From Pseudarthrobacter sp. NS4 (lineage in GTDB: Bacteria; Actinomycetota; Actinomycetes; Actinomycetales; Micrococcaceae), in contig NZ_CP103288.1 in the NCBI RefSeq assembly GCF_024758005.1, positions 2,852,001 to 2,916,000 of the forward strand: a stretch of DNA of 64,000 nt. Reading direction: 5' to 3'. Made by a program: the position numbers and the translations under genes. The notes below the pieces were generated by a model that was not told the DNA's origin, did no database searches, and was given only the letters and a program-made list of their open reading frames with translations. Positions 56,166 through 64,000 of the stretch are shown here, one piece after another (the stretch's first letter is position 1; each line of letters starts with the position of its first letter).

Positions 56166-56948
56166 CTACTCCGGCCGCTGCTCGCCGTTCAGGGACGGCG
56201 TGACAGCCGCGTGGAGCACGCGGTCCACGGCTTCGGCAGGATCATCAACGACCTGGATGAGGTCCAGGTCCTTTTCGGAGACCATGCCTTCAGCCACCAG
56301 CGTTCCCCTGATCCAGTCGATCATGGGTCCCCAGAAGTCGACGCCGAGCAGCACGATCGGGAACGACGTCACCTTCCGGGTCTGCACCAGCACCATCGCC
56401 TCGAACAACTCATCGAGCGTGCCCAGCCCCCCGGGGAGCACGATAAACCCCTGGGCGTACTTCACGAACATGGTTTTGCGGGCGAAGAAGTATCGGAAGT
56501 TTATGCCCAGGTCCACCCACTGGTTGAGCCCTTGTTCGAAGGGAAGCTCGATGCCAAGGCCAACGGACACGCCGTTGCCCTCGACGGTGCCACGGTTGGC
56601 TGCCTCCATCGAGCCGGGCCCGCCGCCGGTAATGACCGCGACACCGGCTTCCGCCAGTTTCCGCCCCACCTCGACGCCCATTTCGTAGTAGGGGCTGCCG
56701 GGTTTGGTGCGGGCAGAACCAAAGACACTGACGGCCTTGCCGATGTCCGCGAGCGCGCCGAAACCCTCGACAAACTCGCTTTGGATCCTCAGTACGCGCC
56801 ACGGATCGGTATGGACAAACTGTCCCGGGCCTTTGGTGTCAAGCAGATGCTGGTCGGACATTTCCACGGCTGCCTGTTTGCGGCGCAGTTCAAGGGGCCC
56901 CTTACGGCGCGGCTGGGAGTTTTTGGCCGGATCTGCATTGATGCTCAT
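56166..56948 (-). CDS. LOG-family Rossmann-fold phosphoribohydrolase (TIGR00730)
   Basis: A 260-residue LOG-family protein, homologous to plant LONELY GUY enzymes that release cytokinin bases from their 5'-monophosphates. The signature PGGLGTLDELFE is complete, with the substrate-side motif GGGPGSMEAANRG. The N-terminal 40 residues are basic. In bacteria the real substrate is often a nucleotide rather than a cytokinin. TAGCCT lies 6 nt from the ATG: leaderless. It converges toward the DivIVA gene on the same strand, with 30 bp between. Confidence 0.9.
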   Translation of the reverse strand: MSINADPAKNSQPRRKGPLELRRKQAAVEMSDQHLLDTKGPGQFVHTDPWRVLRIQSEFVEGFGALADIGKAVSVFGSARTKPGSPYYEMGVEVGRKLAEAGVAVITGGGPGSMEAANRGTVEGNGVSVGLGIELPFEQGLNQWVDLGINFRYFFARKTMFVKYAQGFIVLPGGLGTLDELFEAMVLVQTRKVTSFPIVLLGVDFWGPMIDWIRGTLVAEGMVSEKDLDLIQVVDDPAEAVDRVLHAAVTPSLNGEQRPE

Positions 56949-57039
56949 TCCCCTAGGCTAACCTCCCGCGGCAGGTATCTCTTGAATCACGATCCGCGGG
57001 AAGTTGGGGTGATTCCCGTCATAGGGACCCGTTGTTCGC

Positions 57040-57051
57040 TAGATTCTTCCT
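57040..57051 (+). promoter_or_regulatory. Leaderless promoter of gluABCD
   Basis: TAGATT at 57040-57045 is 6 nt upstream of the gluA ATG, with no ribosome site between. This fits a -10 box for a leaderless mRNA. No clear -35 box. Confidence 0.45.
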
Positions 57052-57807
57052 ATGACTACTCATGTGCCCGGCGATGCCCTCGTCTCCCTGAACGCCGTCA
57101 ATAAACATTACGGCCAGCTGCACGTTTTGAAGGACATCAATCTGCAGGTCCGCAAGGGCGAGGTTGTTGTGGTCATCGGGCCTTCCGGCTCCGGTAAGTC
57201 CACCTTGTGCCGCGCCATTAACCGCCTTGAAACCATCGAAGGCGGCACCATCAGCATCGATGGGAAGGTCCTCCCCGAAGAAGGCAAGCAACTGGCACAG
57301 CTCCGGGCCGACGTCGGAATGGTCTTCCAGTCATTCAACCTCTTTGCGCATAAAACCATCCTGGAAAACGTCACGCTCGGCCCCATCAAGGTCAAGGGTG
57401 TCGCCAAGTCCACCGCTGATAAGGACGCCATGGCGCTGCTCGAACGGGTAGGCGTTGGACACCAGGCGCCCAAGCTGCCGGCACAACTCTCAGGCGGCCA
57501 GCAGCAGCGTGTGGCGATTGCCCGTGCCCTGGCCATGAAGCCAAAGGTCATGCTGTTCGATGAGCCCACCTCGGCCCTCGACCCCGAAATGATCAACGAA
57601 GTCCTGGACGTCATGATCCAGCTCGCCAAGGAAGGCATGACCATGATCGTGGTCACGCACGAGATGGGCTTCGCCCGCAAGGCTGCAGACCGTGTTGTCT
57701 TTATGGACGGCGGCCAGATCGTCGAGGACTCCTCTCCGGAGGAGTTCTTCACGAATCCCAAGAGTGACCGCGCCAAGGATTTCCTCTCCAAGCTCCTCAC
57801 CCACTGA
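57052..57807 (+). CDS. gluA: Glutamate-type ABC transporter ATP-binding protein
   Basis: A 251-residue ABC ATPase. Walker A is GPSGSGKST, the Q-loop is [12 protein letters not shown], the signature is LSGGQQQR, Walker B is [12 protein letters not shown] and the H-loop is VVTHEMGF. Gene order ATPase-binding protein-permease-permease equals gluABCD of Corynebacterium, the glutamate uptake system, so glutamate (perhaps also aspartate) is the likely substrate. It is distinct from the 19.8-kb ATPase, which drives a different transporter. Confidence 0.93.
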   Translation: MTTHVPGDALVSLNAVNKHYGQLHVLKDINLQVRKGEVVVVIGPSGSGKSTLCRAINRLETIEGGTISIDGKVLPEEGKQLAQLRADVGMVFQSFNLFAHKTILENVTLGPIKVKGVAKSTADKDAMALLERVGVGHQAPKLPAQLSGGQQQRVAIARALAMKPKVMLFDEPTSALDPEMINEVLDVMIQLAKEGMTMIVVTHEMGFARKAADRVVFMDGGQIVEDSSPEEFFTNPKSDRAKDFLSKLLTH

Positions 57808-57877
57808 GTTATCCCGAACAAACACACTCCAGTTCGCACCCAGGCCGTGACCCGCGGCCATCAATGAAAGGAATGTC

Positions 57878-58765
57878 ATGAAGGCATTTATGACCCGGCG
57901 GAAGTCATTCTTCGTGGCGGCTACCGCTGCCCTCGCCCTGTCCCTGAGCGCCTGCGGCGGCGGCGGAACCGACGCCGGCAGCGATCCCACGGTTGCTGCC
58001 GAGCCCACGTTCGCCGCCGGCACCACCATGGAACAGCTCGCCTCGGCCGGCACCATCAGGATCGGCACGAAGTTTGACCAGCCGCTGTTCGGCCAGGTGG
58101 GCCTTGACGGCAAGCCCGTTGGCTTCGACGTGGAGATCGGCAAGCTTATTGCTGCTGAGCTGGGCATCCCTGCTGACAAGATCGAATGGTCCGAAACGGT
58201 CTCCGCCAACCGCGAACCGTTCATCGAACAGGGCAAGGTTGACCTGGTCATCGCCACGTACACCATTAACGACAAGCGCAAGCAGGTTGTTGATTTTGCT
58301 GGCCCTTACTACGAGGCCGGCCAGGCGCTGATGGTCAACAAGGACAATGACACCATCAAGGGCCCGGAGGACGTCAGGGGCAAGAAGGTGTGCTCGGTCA
58401 CCGGTTCAACTCCTGCCGCCACCATCGTGGAAGAGTACGGAGCGGAGCTCGTTCCTGCGGCAACCTACTCGGCATGCCTGGAGCCGCTGCGCAACAAGCA
58501 GGTCGAAGCCGTTACCACTGACAACGTGATCCTCGCCGGCTTTGTGGACAAGGAGCCGGATGCCTTCAAGCTCGCTTCCGACGAAACCTTCACGAAGGAG
58601 CCGTACGGCATCGGCCTGAAGAAGGGTGACACCGAGTTCCGCAACTGGATCAACGACCAGCTGGAGAAGTTCGAAGAGAACGGGTCCTACGAGAAGGCCT
58701 GGGAAGCTACTGCAGGTTCAGTCATCAAGACTGCACCTGAGCTGCCCGAGCTTGACCGTTACTAA
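57878..58765 (+). CDS. gluB: Glutamate-binding lipoprotein
   Basis: A 295-residue SBP_bac_3 binding protein. The lipobox is LSLSAC with Cys26, preceded by a twin-basic start (TRRK). Its core begins IRIGTKFDQPLFGQ, and GFDVEIGKLIAAELG and GPYYEAGQALMVNK are typical. AAAGGAATG precedes the ATG. A strong hairpin follows the stop, which would favour higher levels of this protein than of the permeases. Confidence 0.93.
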   Translation: MKAFMTRRKSFFVAATAALALSLSACGGGGTDAGSDPTVAAEPTFAAGTTMEQLASAGTIRIGTKFDQPLFGQVGLDGKPVGFDVEIGKLIAAELGIPADKIEWSETVSANREPFIEQGKVDLVIATYTINDKRKQVVDFAGPYYEAGQALMVNKDNDTIKGPEDVRGKKVCSVTGSTPAATIVEEYGAELVPAATYSACLEPLRNKQVEAVTTDNVILAGFVDKEPDAFKLASDETFTKEPYGIGLKKGDTEFRNWINDQLEKFEENGSYEKAWEATAGSVIKTAPELPELDRY

Positions 58766-58776
58766 GTAAACAGAGT

Positions 58777-58804
58777 TGCCGGGGCCGGTCCGCCGGCCCC
58801 GGCA
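58777..58804 (+). terminator. Intercistronic hairpin between gluB and gluC
   Basis: Perfect 12-bp stem TGCCGGGGCCGG / CCGGCCCCGGCA with a TCCG tetraloop and no T-run. It probably stabilises the gluAB mRNA 3' end or causes partial termination, a common way to make more binding protein than permease. Confidence 0.7.
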
Positions 58805-58844
58805 TATTCTGTCTTCACAGCCGCGCCCACATCCAAAGGATCCT

Positions 58845-59495
58845 ATGGACGTCATTCTTGAGAACCTCCCACTTTATTGGGATGGCTTTCTCCGCACACT
58901 TTTCCTCTCCGTCGTTTCCGGGATCATCGCCCTCGTTCTGGGCACCCTGCTTGCGGCAGCCAGGGTTTCCCCGGTCGCAGCCCTTCGGGGCTTCAGCATG
59001 GTCTACGTGGAAATTCTCCGGAACACTCCGCTCACCATTGCCTTCTTCTTCGCCGCAATTGTCCTCCCCCGGCTCGGCGTAACATTCGAGCAGTTTGAGG
59101 TCGCGGCAATTATCGCCCTCAGTACTTACACCGCAGCGTTCATCGCAGAAGCTGTCCGCTCAGGTGTCAACAGCGTCCCGGTGGGCCAGGCCGAAGCCGC
59201 CCGCAGTATCGGCATGAACTTCGGGCAGGTCCTGAACCTCATCATCCTGCCCCAGGCCCTGCGGACGGTGGTTCCGCCACTGATCAACATCCTGATCGCA
59301 CTGGTGAAGAACTCGTCTGTTGCCGGTGCCTTCTTTGTCCTCGAACTGTTCGGCCACGGCCGTCAGCTGGCCAATGCCAACGGTGACGCCGTCATGGCTG
59401 TCCTGCTGGGCGTTGCGTTCTTCTATCTGCTCCTCACCGTTCCGCTGGGCATCCTGGCCAGCACGGTGGAACGAAAGGTGGCGATTGCCCGATGA
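58845..59495 (+). CDS. gluC: Glutamate ABC transporter permease GluC
   Basis: A 216-residue HisM/GlnP-type permease with about five membrane helices and the cytoplasmic loop EAARSIGMNFGQVLNLIILP. The start is the ATG preceded by AAAGGATCC; a longer in-frame start at 58776 overlaps the hairpin and lacks coding character. It overlaps gluD by 4 bp. Confidence 0.92.
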   Translation: MDVILENLPLYWDGFLRTLFLSVVSGIIALVLGTLLAAARVSPVAALRGFSMVYVEILRNTPLTIAFFFAAIVLPRLGVTFEQFEVAAIIALSTYTAAFIAEAVRSGVNSVPVGQAEAARSIGMNFGQVLNLIILPQALRTVVPPLINILIALVKNSSVAGAFFVLELFGHGRQLANANGDAVMAVLLGVAFFYLLLTVPLGILASTVERKVAIAR

Positions 59496-60331
59496 CTTCA
59501 GTCCTTTACGACGTTCCCGGCCCAAAGGCCCGCCGCATCTCCTTGATAGGTTCGATTGCAGGTTCCCTGCTGATCCTGGGCCTGCTCGCCTGGATCGTCA
59601 TGACACTCGCCCAGCAGGGCATATTCGAAGGCCGCCGCTGGCAGATCTTCACCCGCGCCGACGTGTGGACCCTCCTGGGCAACGGACTGGGCGCAACGCT
59701 CAGCGCCGCCGCACTGGCTGCTGTCATCGCATTCCCGCTGGGACTGTTGCTTTCTCTGCTGCGCATTTCGGATGTTGCGTTCATTCGGGTCCCCACCCGG
59801 GTGTTGCTGGAATTCCTTCGCGGCATGCCCGTGGTCCTGATGATGCTGTTCATCCTCCTGGGCTTCGGCACCTCGCCGTTCATCGCCGTCGTCACCGGCC
59901 TGGTGCTCTATAACTCAGCGGTGTTCGCGGAGATCATCCGCGCAGGCATCCAGTCGCTTCCGAAGGGCCAGCGTGAAGCTGGCCTGGCCATCGGCCTGAC
60001 CAGCTTCAAGTCGCGCATGCTCATCGAACTTCCCCAGGCAGTCCGCCGCATGATGCCATCCCTGGTGGCCCAGATGGTGGTGCTCCTCAAGGACACCTCG
60101 CTCGGCTACATCGTGGCGTACGGCGAGCTGCTGCGTGCGGTCCAGGTGATGGCAGACTTCCTGGGTACCCAGTTCCTGTTCCCCATCTTCTTCGTTGCCG
60201 CCGCAATCTACATCGCCATCAACATTCTGGTTTCCAGGCTTGCGGTGTGGATCGAGCGCCGCGGATCCAAAAAGGCTGCCGGAGGGGTGGCCAAGGCCGA
60301 ACCCGAAAAAGCCGAAGCCCCGGTTCCCTAA
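59492..60331 (+). CDS. gluD: Glutamate ABC transporter permease GluD
   Basis: A 279-residue second permease, with an N-terminal helix (LIGSIAGSLLILGLLAWIVM), core helices, and the ATPase-docking loop EAGLAIGLTSFKSRMLIELP. A charged Ala/Glu/Pro tail (AEPEKAEAPVP) closes it. It forms the heterodimeric channel with GluC. Followed by a terminator hairpin. Confidence 0.93.
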   Translation: MTSVLYDVPGPKARRISLIGSIAGSLLILGLLAWIVMTLAQQGIFEGRRWQIFTRADVWTLLGNGLGATLSAAALAAVIAFPLGLLLSLLRISDVAFIRVPTRVLLEFLRGMPVVLMMLFILLGFGTSPFIAVVTGLVLYNSAVFAEIIRAGIQSLPKGQREAGLAIGLTSFKSRMLIELPQAVRRMMPSLVAQMVVLLKDTSLGYIVAYGELLRAVQVMADFLGTQFLFPIFFVAAAIYIAINILVSRLAVWIERRGSKKAAGGVAKAEPEKAEAPVP

Positions 60332-60345
60332 CAGTTCCAAACGCT

Positions 60346-60381
60346 ATGGCCCGGACCATCAGGTCCGGGCCATTGCCGTTT
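60346..60381 (+). terminator. Terminator of gluABCD
   Basis: Perfect 12-bp stem ATGGCCCGGACC / GGTCCGGGCCAT with an ATCA loop, then TGCCGTTTAA. The T-run is weak, but the hairpin is strong and lies 15 bp after the gluD stop. Confidence 0.7.
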
Positions 60382-60404
60382 AACCAGGAGGTTTCTTGCT
60401 TGGC

Positions 60405-61580
60405 TCAGCCCGCCAGCCAATTCTGCAGCGCGGCCAGGCACTTTCTGATGGCATCGGCGTGAACGTGCTCATTGTCCTTGTGCGCCAGCAGGGCATCACC
60501 CGGTCCGAAATTAACTGCCGGAATCCCCAACTCGCTGAAACGCGCGACGTCGGTCCAACCGTATTTGGGCTTCGGCTCTGCTCCCACGGCAGCAACGAAG
60601 GAGGCGGCGGCCGGGTGTTGGAGTCCGGGGCGTGCACCGGCGGCAGCATCGGTGCGGACGACATGGAAACCTTCAAGGAGTTCCCGCACCACGGCTTCGG
60701 CCTGGTCCGGGCTCTTGTCCGGGGCAAAGCGGTAGTTGATCTCCACTACGCAGCGGTCCGGGATGACATTCCCGGCGGTCCCGCCGTTGATCTTCACAGC
60801 GTTCAGGCTTTCGCGGTATTCCAGGCCGTCCACCGTGACGGTGCGTGGCTCATAGGCTGCCAGCCTTGCCAGGATGGGGGCCGCTGCGTGAATTGCGTTG
60901 CTGCCCATCCATGCCCGTGCCGAGTGCGCGGCCTCACCCACAGTTGTTGCCTCAAACCGGCTGGTGCCGTTGCACCCGCCCTCCACGGTGCCGTCCGTCG
61001 GTTCCAGCAGGATGGCGAAATCACCGTGCAGGAGGTGGCCATGGTTGCGGACCAGGCGGCCCAGGCCGCTTTTTACCGCTTCCACTTCCTCGTGGTCATA
61101 AAAAACGAAGGTGACGTCCCGCTTGGGCTGCATGCCGCCGTCGAACAACGTCGCCGCCATCGCAAGCTGCACGGCCACGCCACTCTTCATGTCCGTGGCC
61201 CCGCGCCCGTACAGAACACCCTGCCCCGGAATGCCGGACTCCCAGCTGGAAGGCACGGTTCCCTTGGAGCCCTCGGTCAGCGGCAACGGGACAGTGTCCA
61301 GGTGCCCTGCCAGGATGACGCGTTCACGCCGCCCCAGTTCTGTGCGGGCAATGATGGAATCGCCGTCGCGGACCACGCTCAGCTGCGGGATCGCCAGCAG
61401 CGCCGTTTCCACGGCGTCCGCGAGTTCCTTTTCGTTGCCCGAGACGCTGTTGATATCCATCAGCGCCGCCGTCAGCAGCGCAACATCCTGCCGCAGGTCC
61501 AGGCGCACGGGGGCGGATTCCTGGCTGGACTCTTGGCTGGACAGGAGGGAAGCGGGATCCGGAGCGGTTTCGGCAGTCAC
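60405..61580 (-). CDS. dapE: Succinyl-diaminopimelate desuccinylase
   Basis: A 391-residue M20 di-zinc amidohydrolase that releases LL-diaminopimelate in the succinylase lysine pathway. Metal ligands lie in [37 protein letters not shown] and a C-terminal [16 protein letters not shown]. The GTG start has TAGACT 6 nt upstream, so the mRNA is probably leaderless. It is divergent from dapD across 51 bp, so the two lysine-pathway genes share one control region. Confidence 0.94.
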   Translation of the reverse strand: MTAETAPDPASLLSSQESSQESAPVRLDLRQDVALLTAALMDINSVSGNEKELADAVETALLAIPQLSVVRDGDSIIARTELGRRERVILAGHLDTVPLPLTEGSKGTVPSSWESGIPGQGVLYGRGATDMKSGVAVQLAMAATLFDGGMQPKRDVTFVFYDHEEVEAVKSGLGRLVRNHGHLLHGDFAILLEPTDGTVEGGCNGTSRFEATTVGEAAHSARAWMGSNAIHAAAPILARLAAYEPRTVTVDGLEYRESLNAVKINGGTAGNVIPDRCVVEINYRFAPDKSPDQAEAVVRELLEGFHVVRTDAAAGARPGLQHPAAASFVAAVGAEPKPKYGWTDVARFSELGIPAVNFGPGDALLAHKDNEHVHADAIRKCLAALQNWLAG

Positions 61581-61631
61581 GAAGCCAGTCTAGTTCGAAC
61601 CCGACGCCCGGCCCTCGATAGACTGAAGCAC
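61581..61631. promoter_or_regulatory. Divergent leaderless promoters of dapE and dapD
   Basis: A minus-strand TAGACT at 61587-61592 is 6 nt from the dapE GTG; a plus-strand TAGACT at 61619-61624 is 7 nt from the dapD ATG. The same hexamer serves both sides of a 51-bp gap, with no ribosome site on either side. Between them TTCGAA (61594-61599) is a short palindrome. Confidence 0.6.
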
Positions 61632-62672
61632 ATGACTGAGACCGCTTCTTCGGCCGTGCCCGAAACCTTGAACGCAACCACTGACGAACGCTCCGCCTAC
61701 GGCTTCGGCGTGGCCACCATCGCCACGTCCGCCGGCAAGGAAACAGGCGAGGCCACCGTCCTGGACGTCTGGTTCCCCGCACCGTCCCTCGGTGTTGCCG
61801 CCGAGAACCTGCGTGCCGTGGAACACGCTGACGATTCCCTGACGCAGATCGCGGAAAATGGAGCCGATGAGGACCGCGGCACCGAGCAGAAGGTGGTGTT
61901 CGTCCAGATCAACCTGGACGAGGCCCCGGCTGACACCGCCGACGCCTACCTCCGGCTTCACCTGCTCTCGCACCGCCTGGTCAAGCCCAACAGCATCAAC
62001 CTGGACGGCATCTTCGGGAAACTGCCCAACGTCGTCTGGACCAACTTCGGTCCCGCCGCCGTGGAGGGCTTCGAACTTACCCGCGCCAAGCTCCGCCGCC
62101 GCGGCGCCGTCACCGTGTACGGCATCGACAAGTTCCCGCGGATGGTGGACTACGTTGTACCCAGCGGCGTCCGGATTGCCGACGCCGACCGTGTGCGCCT
62201 CGGCGCACACCTCGCCGAAGGCACCACGGTCATGCACGAGGGCTTCGTCAACTTCAACGCAGGAACACTGGGCACCTCCATGGTTGAAGGCCGCATCTCT
62301 GCAGGCGTTGTGGCCGGTGACGGCAGCGACGTGGGCGGCGGCGCCTCGATCATGGGCACCCTCTCCGGCGGCGGCAAGGAAAAAATCACCATCGGAGAGC
62401 GTGTCCTGCTGGGCGCCAACTCAGGCGTAGGCATCAGCATCGGCGACGACTCCGTGGTGGAAGCGGGCCTGTACGTCACGGCCGGAACCCGCGTGCGGGT
62501 ACCGGGACCCAAGGACGAGGTGGGCGAGGACACCACCAAGATCGTCAAGGCCGCGGAACTTTCCGGCGTCCCCAACCTGCTGTTCCGCCGCAACTCCACC
62601 ACGGGCGTGGTGGAGGTCCTCCCCCGCGCGGGCCAGTCCGTGGAACTGAACGACGCCCTGCACGCCAACTGA
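61632..62672 (+). CDS. dapD: 2,3,4,5-tetrahydropyridine-2,6-dicarboxylate N-succinyltransferase
   Basis: A 346-residue hexapeptide-repeat transferase that adds succinyl to tetrahydrodipicolinate. The left-handed beta-helix runs from about residue 180 ([60 protein letters not shown]). It is the longer actinobacterial form. The start is the ATG 7 nt after TAGACT; the open frame continues far upstream but only through the dapE complement. Confidence 0.95.
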   Translation: MTETASSAVPETLNATTDERSAYGFGVATIATSAGKETGEATVLDVWFPAPSLGVAAENLRAVEHADDSLTQIAENGADEDRGTEQKVVFVQINLDEAPADTADAYLRLHLLSHRLVKPNSINLDGIFGKLPNVVWTNFGPAAVEGFELTRAKLRRRGAVTVYGIDKFPRMVDYVVPSGVRIADADRVRLGAHLAEGTTVMHEGFVNFNAGTLGTSMVEGRISAGVVAGDGSDVGGGASIMGTLSGGGKEKITIGERVLLGANSGVGISIGDDSVVEAGLYVTAGTRVRVPGPKDEVGEDTTKIVKAAELSGVPNLLFRRNSTTGVVEVLPRAGQSVELNDALHAN

Positions 62673-62676
62673 TTCC

Positions 62677-63528
62677 GTGGCGCGAAGACGCGGCCTGCGC
62701 CGCTTTCTGGTGCTGCTGCTCGCCCTCGCGCTGGTAGCGGGCGGAATCTACTCGGCCGTGTTTTTCGTGCAGCGTTCCGAGACCCTCGTTTCGGAACGCT
62801 GCACCGCTGTTGTCGGCGGCCGGACAGCCGAGCTGGCACCCGACCAGGCGGTGTTCGCCTCACTGATCACCGCCGTCGCGGTTCAGCGCGGACTGCCCCC
62901 GAGGGCCGCGAGCATCGCGCTGTCCACTGCCATGCAGGAGTCCAAGCTGCGGAACATCGCACACGGTGACCAGGCCGGCCCCGACTCGCGGGGGCTGTTC
63001 CAGCAACGGCCCTCGCAAGGCTGGGGAACCGAGGAGCAGGTCATGGACCCGTACTACGCCGCCAACGCCTTTTATGACGCGCTGGTGAAAGTTCCGGGCT
63101 ATGAATCCCTTGAAATCACCGACGCCGCCCAGCGGGTCCAGCGGTCCGCTTTTCCCAGTGCCTATGCGCGGCACGAGGACATGGGTCGGTCCTTTGCCTC
63201 CGGGTTGTCCGGCCAGACGCCGGAGGCGGTGCAGTGCACACTTCGCTCCTCAGGCTCCGCCGGGGACGCCGGCGCCGTTTCAGCCGCCCTCGGCAGGGCC
63301 TATGGCCCCCTGGGGTCCGTGGTGGAGGGGCAGACCCTGGTGGTGGAAGCGAGCGGCAGCCAGGCCTGGTCCGTGGCGCAATGGGCGGTTGCCAACGCCA
63401 AAGATCTCAAGGTCACCAAGGTAGACGTGGCGGGGCGCAGCTGGGACCGCGCGGAACGGAACGGCTGGCGGGAATCGGCAGGTTTGGAAGGCCAGGTGCG
63501 GATCACGGTAGCGCCCGCCGGCACCTAG
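62677..63528 (+). CDS. Membrane-anchored lytic-transglycosylase-like protein
   Basis: A 283-residue protein. After a basic start (MARRRGLRRF) comes one membrane helix (LVLLLALALVAGGIYSAVFF), then an outer lysozyme-like domain in which Glu of TAMQESKLRN and the motif SRGLFQQRPSQGWGT match the catalytic and substrate-binding elements of SLT/goose-lysozyme folds. Cys42 and a later cysteine (QCTLRS) could form a disulfide. The C-terminal 80 residues show no known domain. It begins GTG 4 bp after dapD and is probably co-transcribed. Its job may be peptidoglycan cutting; activity is inferred only. Confidence 0.75.
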   Translation: MARRRGLRRFLVLLLALALVAGGIYSAVFFVQRSETLVSERCTAVVGGRTAELAPDQAVFASLITAVAVQRGLPPRAASIALSTAMQESKLRNIAHGDQAGPDSRGLFQQRPSQGWGTEEQVMDPYYAANAFYDALVKVPGYESLEITDAAQRVQRSAFPSAYARHEDMGRSFASGLSGQTPEAVQCTLRSSGSAGDAGAVSAALGRAYGPLGSVVEGQTLVVEASGSQAWSVAQWAVANAKDLKVTKVDVAGRSWDRAERNGWRESAGLEGQVRITVAPAGT

Positions 63529-63530
63529 GC

Positions 63531-63998
63531 TTAAACGAGGATTTCCACCACGGGCTGCACGTAGCTGCGGAACAGCTCCGGCTGGCCCATCAGCTGGTGG
63601 CTCATGATGATCTTGTCCGGCTCCAGGTACCAGGCCCGCTGCTCATTCAGGGGCAGTTCGATGATGGTCAGCCTGAAGTCGCGGGAATCGCGCCCCACTT
63701 CCATCAGCCGGTCGTCCACCATCTCCTCCAGCAGCTGGTCCGTGCCGCTGGCGGCCCGTTCCGCTTCCAGCTCGGCGTACTCGCTCCGGCGCTCCCGCGC
63801 CCATGTAAGGGCAGAGCCGAAGTGGGCCTGCAGGACGCGCTGAAGGGCGGGTGAGTTGCCAAAAGCCGCGAATTCCGGTGGCGCCAGTTCCGGCGACGTT
63901 TGGGGGTGCGCTTTGAGCAGTTGTTCCCACCAGGCTTCCCACTCGGTCTTGAGCGCGCTCAGGCCACCGACGTCGGCCGTCAGGTGCGTGTGGTCCAC
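63531..63998 (-). CDS. Unknown protein (start may lie outside the window)
   Basis: At least 155 residues, mostly predicted helices, with several acidic and tryptophan residues (TEWEAWWEQLLKAHP, MVDDRLMEVGRDSRDF, LPLNEQRAWYLEPDKIIMS). I recognise no family. A GTG is available at 63998, but the window ends two bases later and the frame may continue, so the true N-terminus is uncertain. It converges with the transglycosylase-like gene, with stops 3 bp apart. Confidence 0.6.
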   Translation of the reverse strand: MDHTHLTADVGGLSALKTEWEAWWEQLLKAHPQTSPELAPPEFAAFGNSPALQRVLQAHFGSALTWARERRSEYAELEAERAASGTDQLLEEMVDDRLMEVGRDSRDFRLTIIELPLNEQRAWYLEPDKIIMSHQLMGQPELFRSYVQPVVEILV

Positions 63999-64000
63999 AG

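Noticed and set aside
60396..61631. N-terminal extension of dapD by 412 codons
   Set aside because: That stretch is the exact complement of dapE; the dapD start with a TAGACT box 7 nt upstream explains the gene.

Overview
The window is high-GC actinobacterial chromosome, most like Arthrobacter/Pseudarthrobacter (Micrococcaceae). The evidence is an adnAB-uvrD2-nudC block, a sigE-anti-sigma-tatB-mrp block, hemQ-type heme synthesis, DUF3107 and DUF3117 proteins, a Corynebacterium-like gluABCD operon and many GTG starts. No rRNA, tRNA, insertion sequence, prophage or CRISPR array was found. Nearly all of it is core-genome DNA, and gene order resembles parts of the mycobacterial chromosome (the Rv3193c-Rv3202c and Rv1201c-Rv1232c regions, from memory).

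Layout. 1-17.1 kb: UPF0182 membrane protein (cut by the window edge), a PDZ/Lon-like protease, a DUF2342 metalloprotease, a YgjP-like metallopeptidase, then DNA maintenance: uvrD2, nudC, a phosphotransferase, adnB, adnA and an alkyltransferase-like gene translationally coupled to adnA. 17.1-20.7 kb: a DnaQ-like exonuclease and a complete polar amino-acid ABC transporter closed by a strong terminator. 20.7-33.3 kb: a complete C5, coproporphyrin-dependent heme pathway (hemL, hemB, hemD, hemC, hemH/cpfC, hemQ/chdC, hemY/cgoX, hemE, with hemA divergent). It also holds an LLM flavin oxidoreductase and an Ala/Pro-rich secreted protein of unknown function. 33.36-33.58 kb: a compact array of about seven 32-bp repeats arranged as two facing blocks between hemA and moeZ. 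This is the most unusual non-coding structure in the window.

33.6-39.9 kb: a MoeZ-type adenylyltransferase-rhodanese, a TetR regulator, two small genes, a pterin dehydratase and the thiamine genes thiO-thiS-thiG behind a TPP riboswitch, with thiE divergent. No thiF is present, so MoeZ may activate ThiS. 39.9-46.9 kb: an RNB ribonuclease, a DEAD-box RNA helicase with a leader of about 230 nt, an orphan beta-class DNA methyltransferase, a PHP phosphoesterase and an aminopeptidase P, ending in a near-perfect terminator. 46.9-54.2 kb: a stress-type membrane protein, a soluble MgtE-N/CBS protein, a DUF1003 protein, Mrp, TatB, anti-sigma factor, SigE, O-methyltransferase and DUF3117.

54.4-64 kb: a PIG-V-like membrane glycosyltransferase, a DivIVA-like protein, a LOG-family protein, gluABCD, the divergent lysine-pathway genes dapE/dapD, a transglycosylase-like membrane protein and a partial unknown gene. 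A recurring theme is leaderless transcription: at least ten genes have a TANNNT -10 box only 5-7 nt upstream of the start codon.
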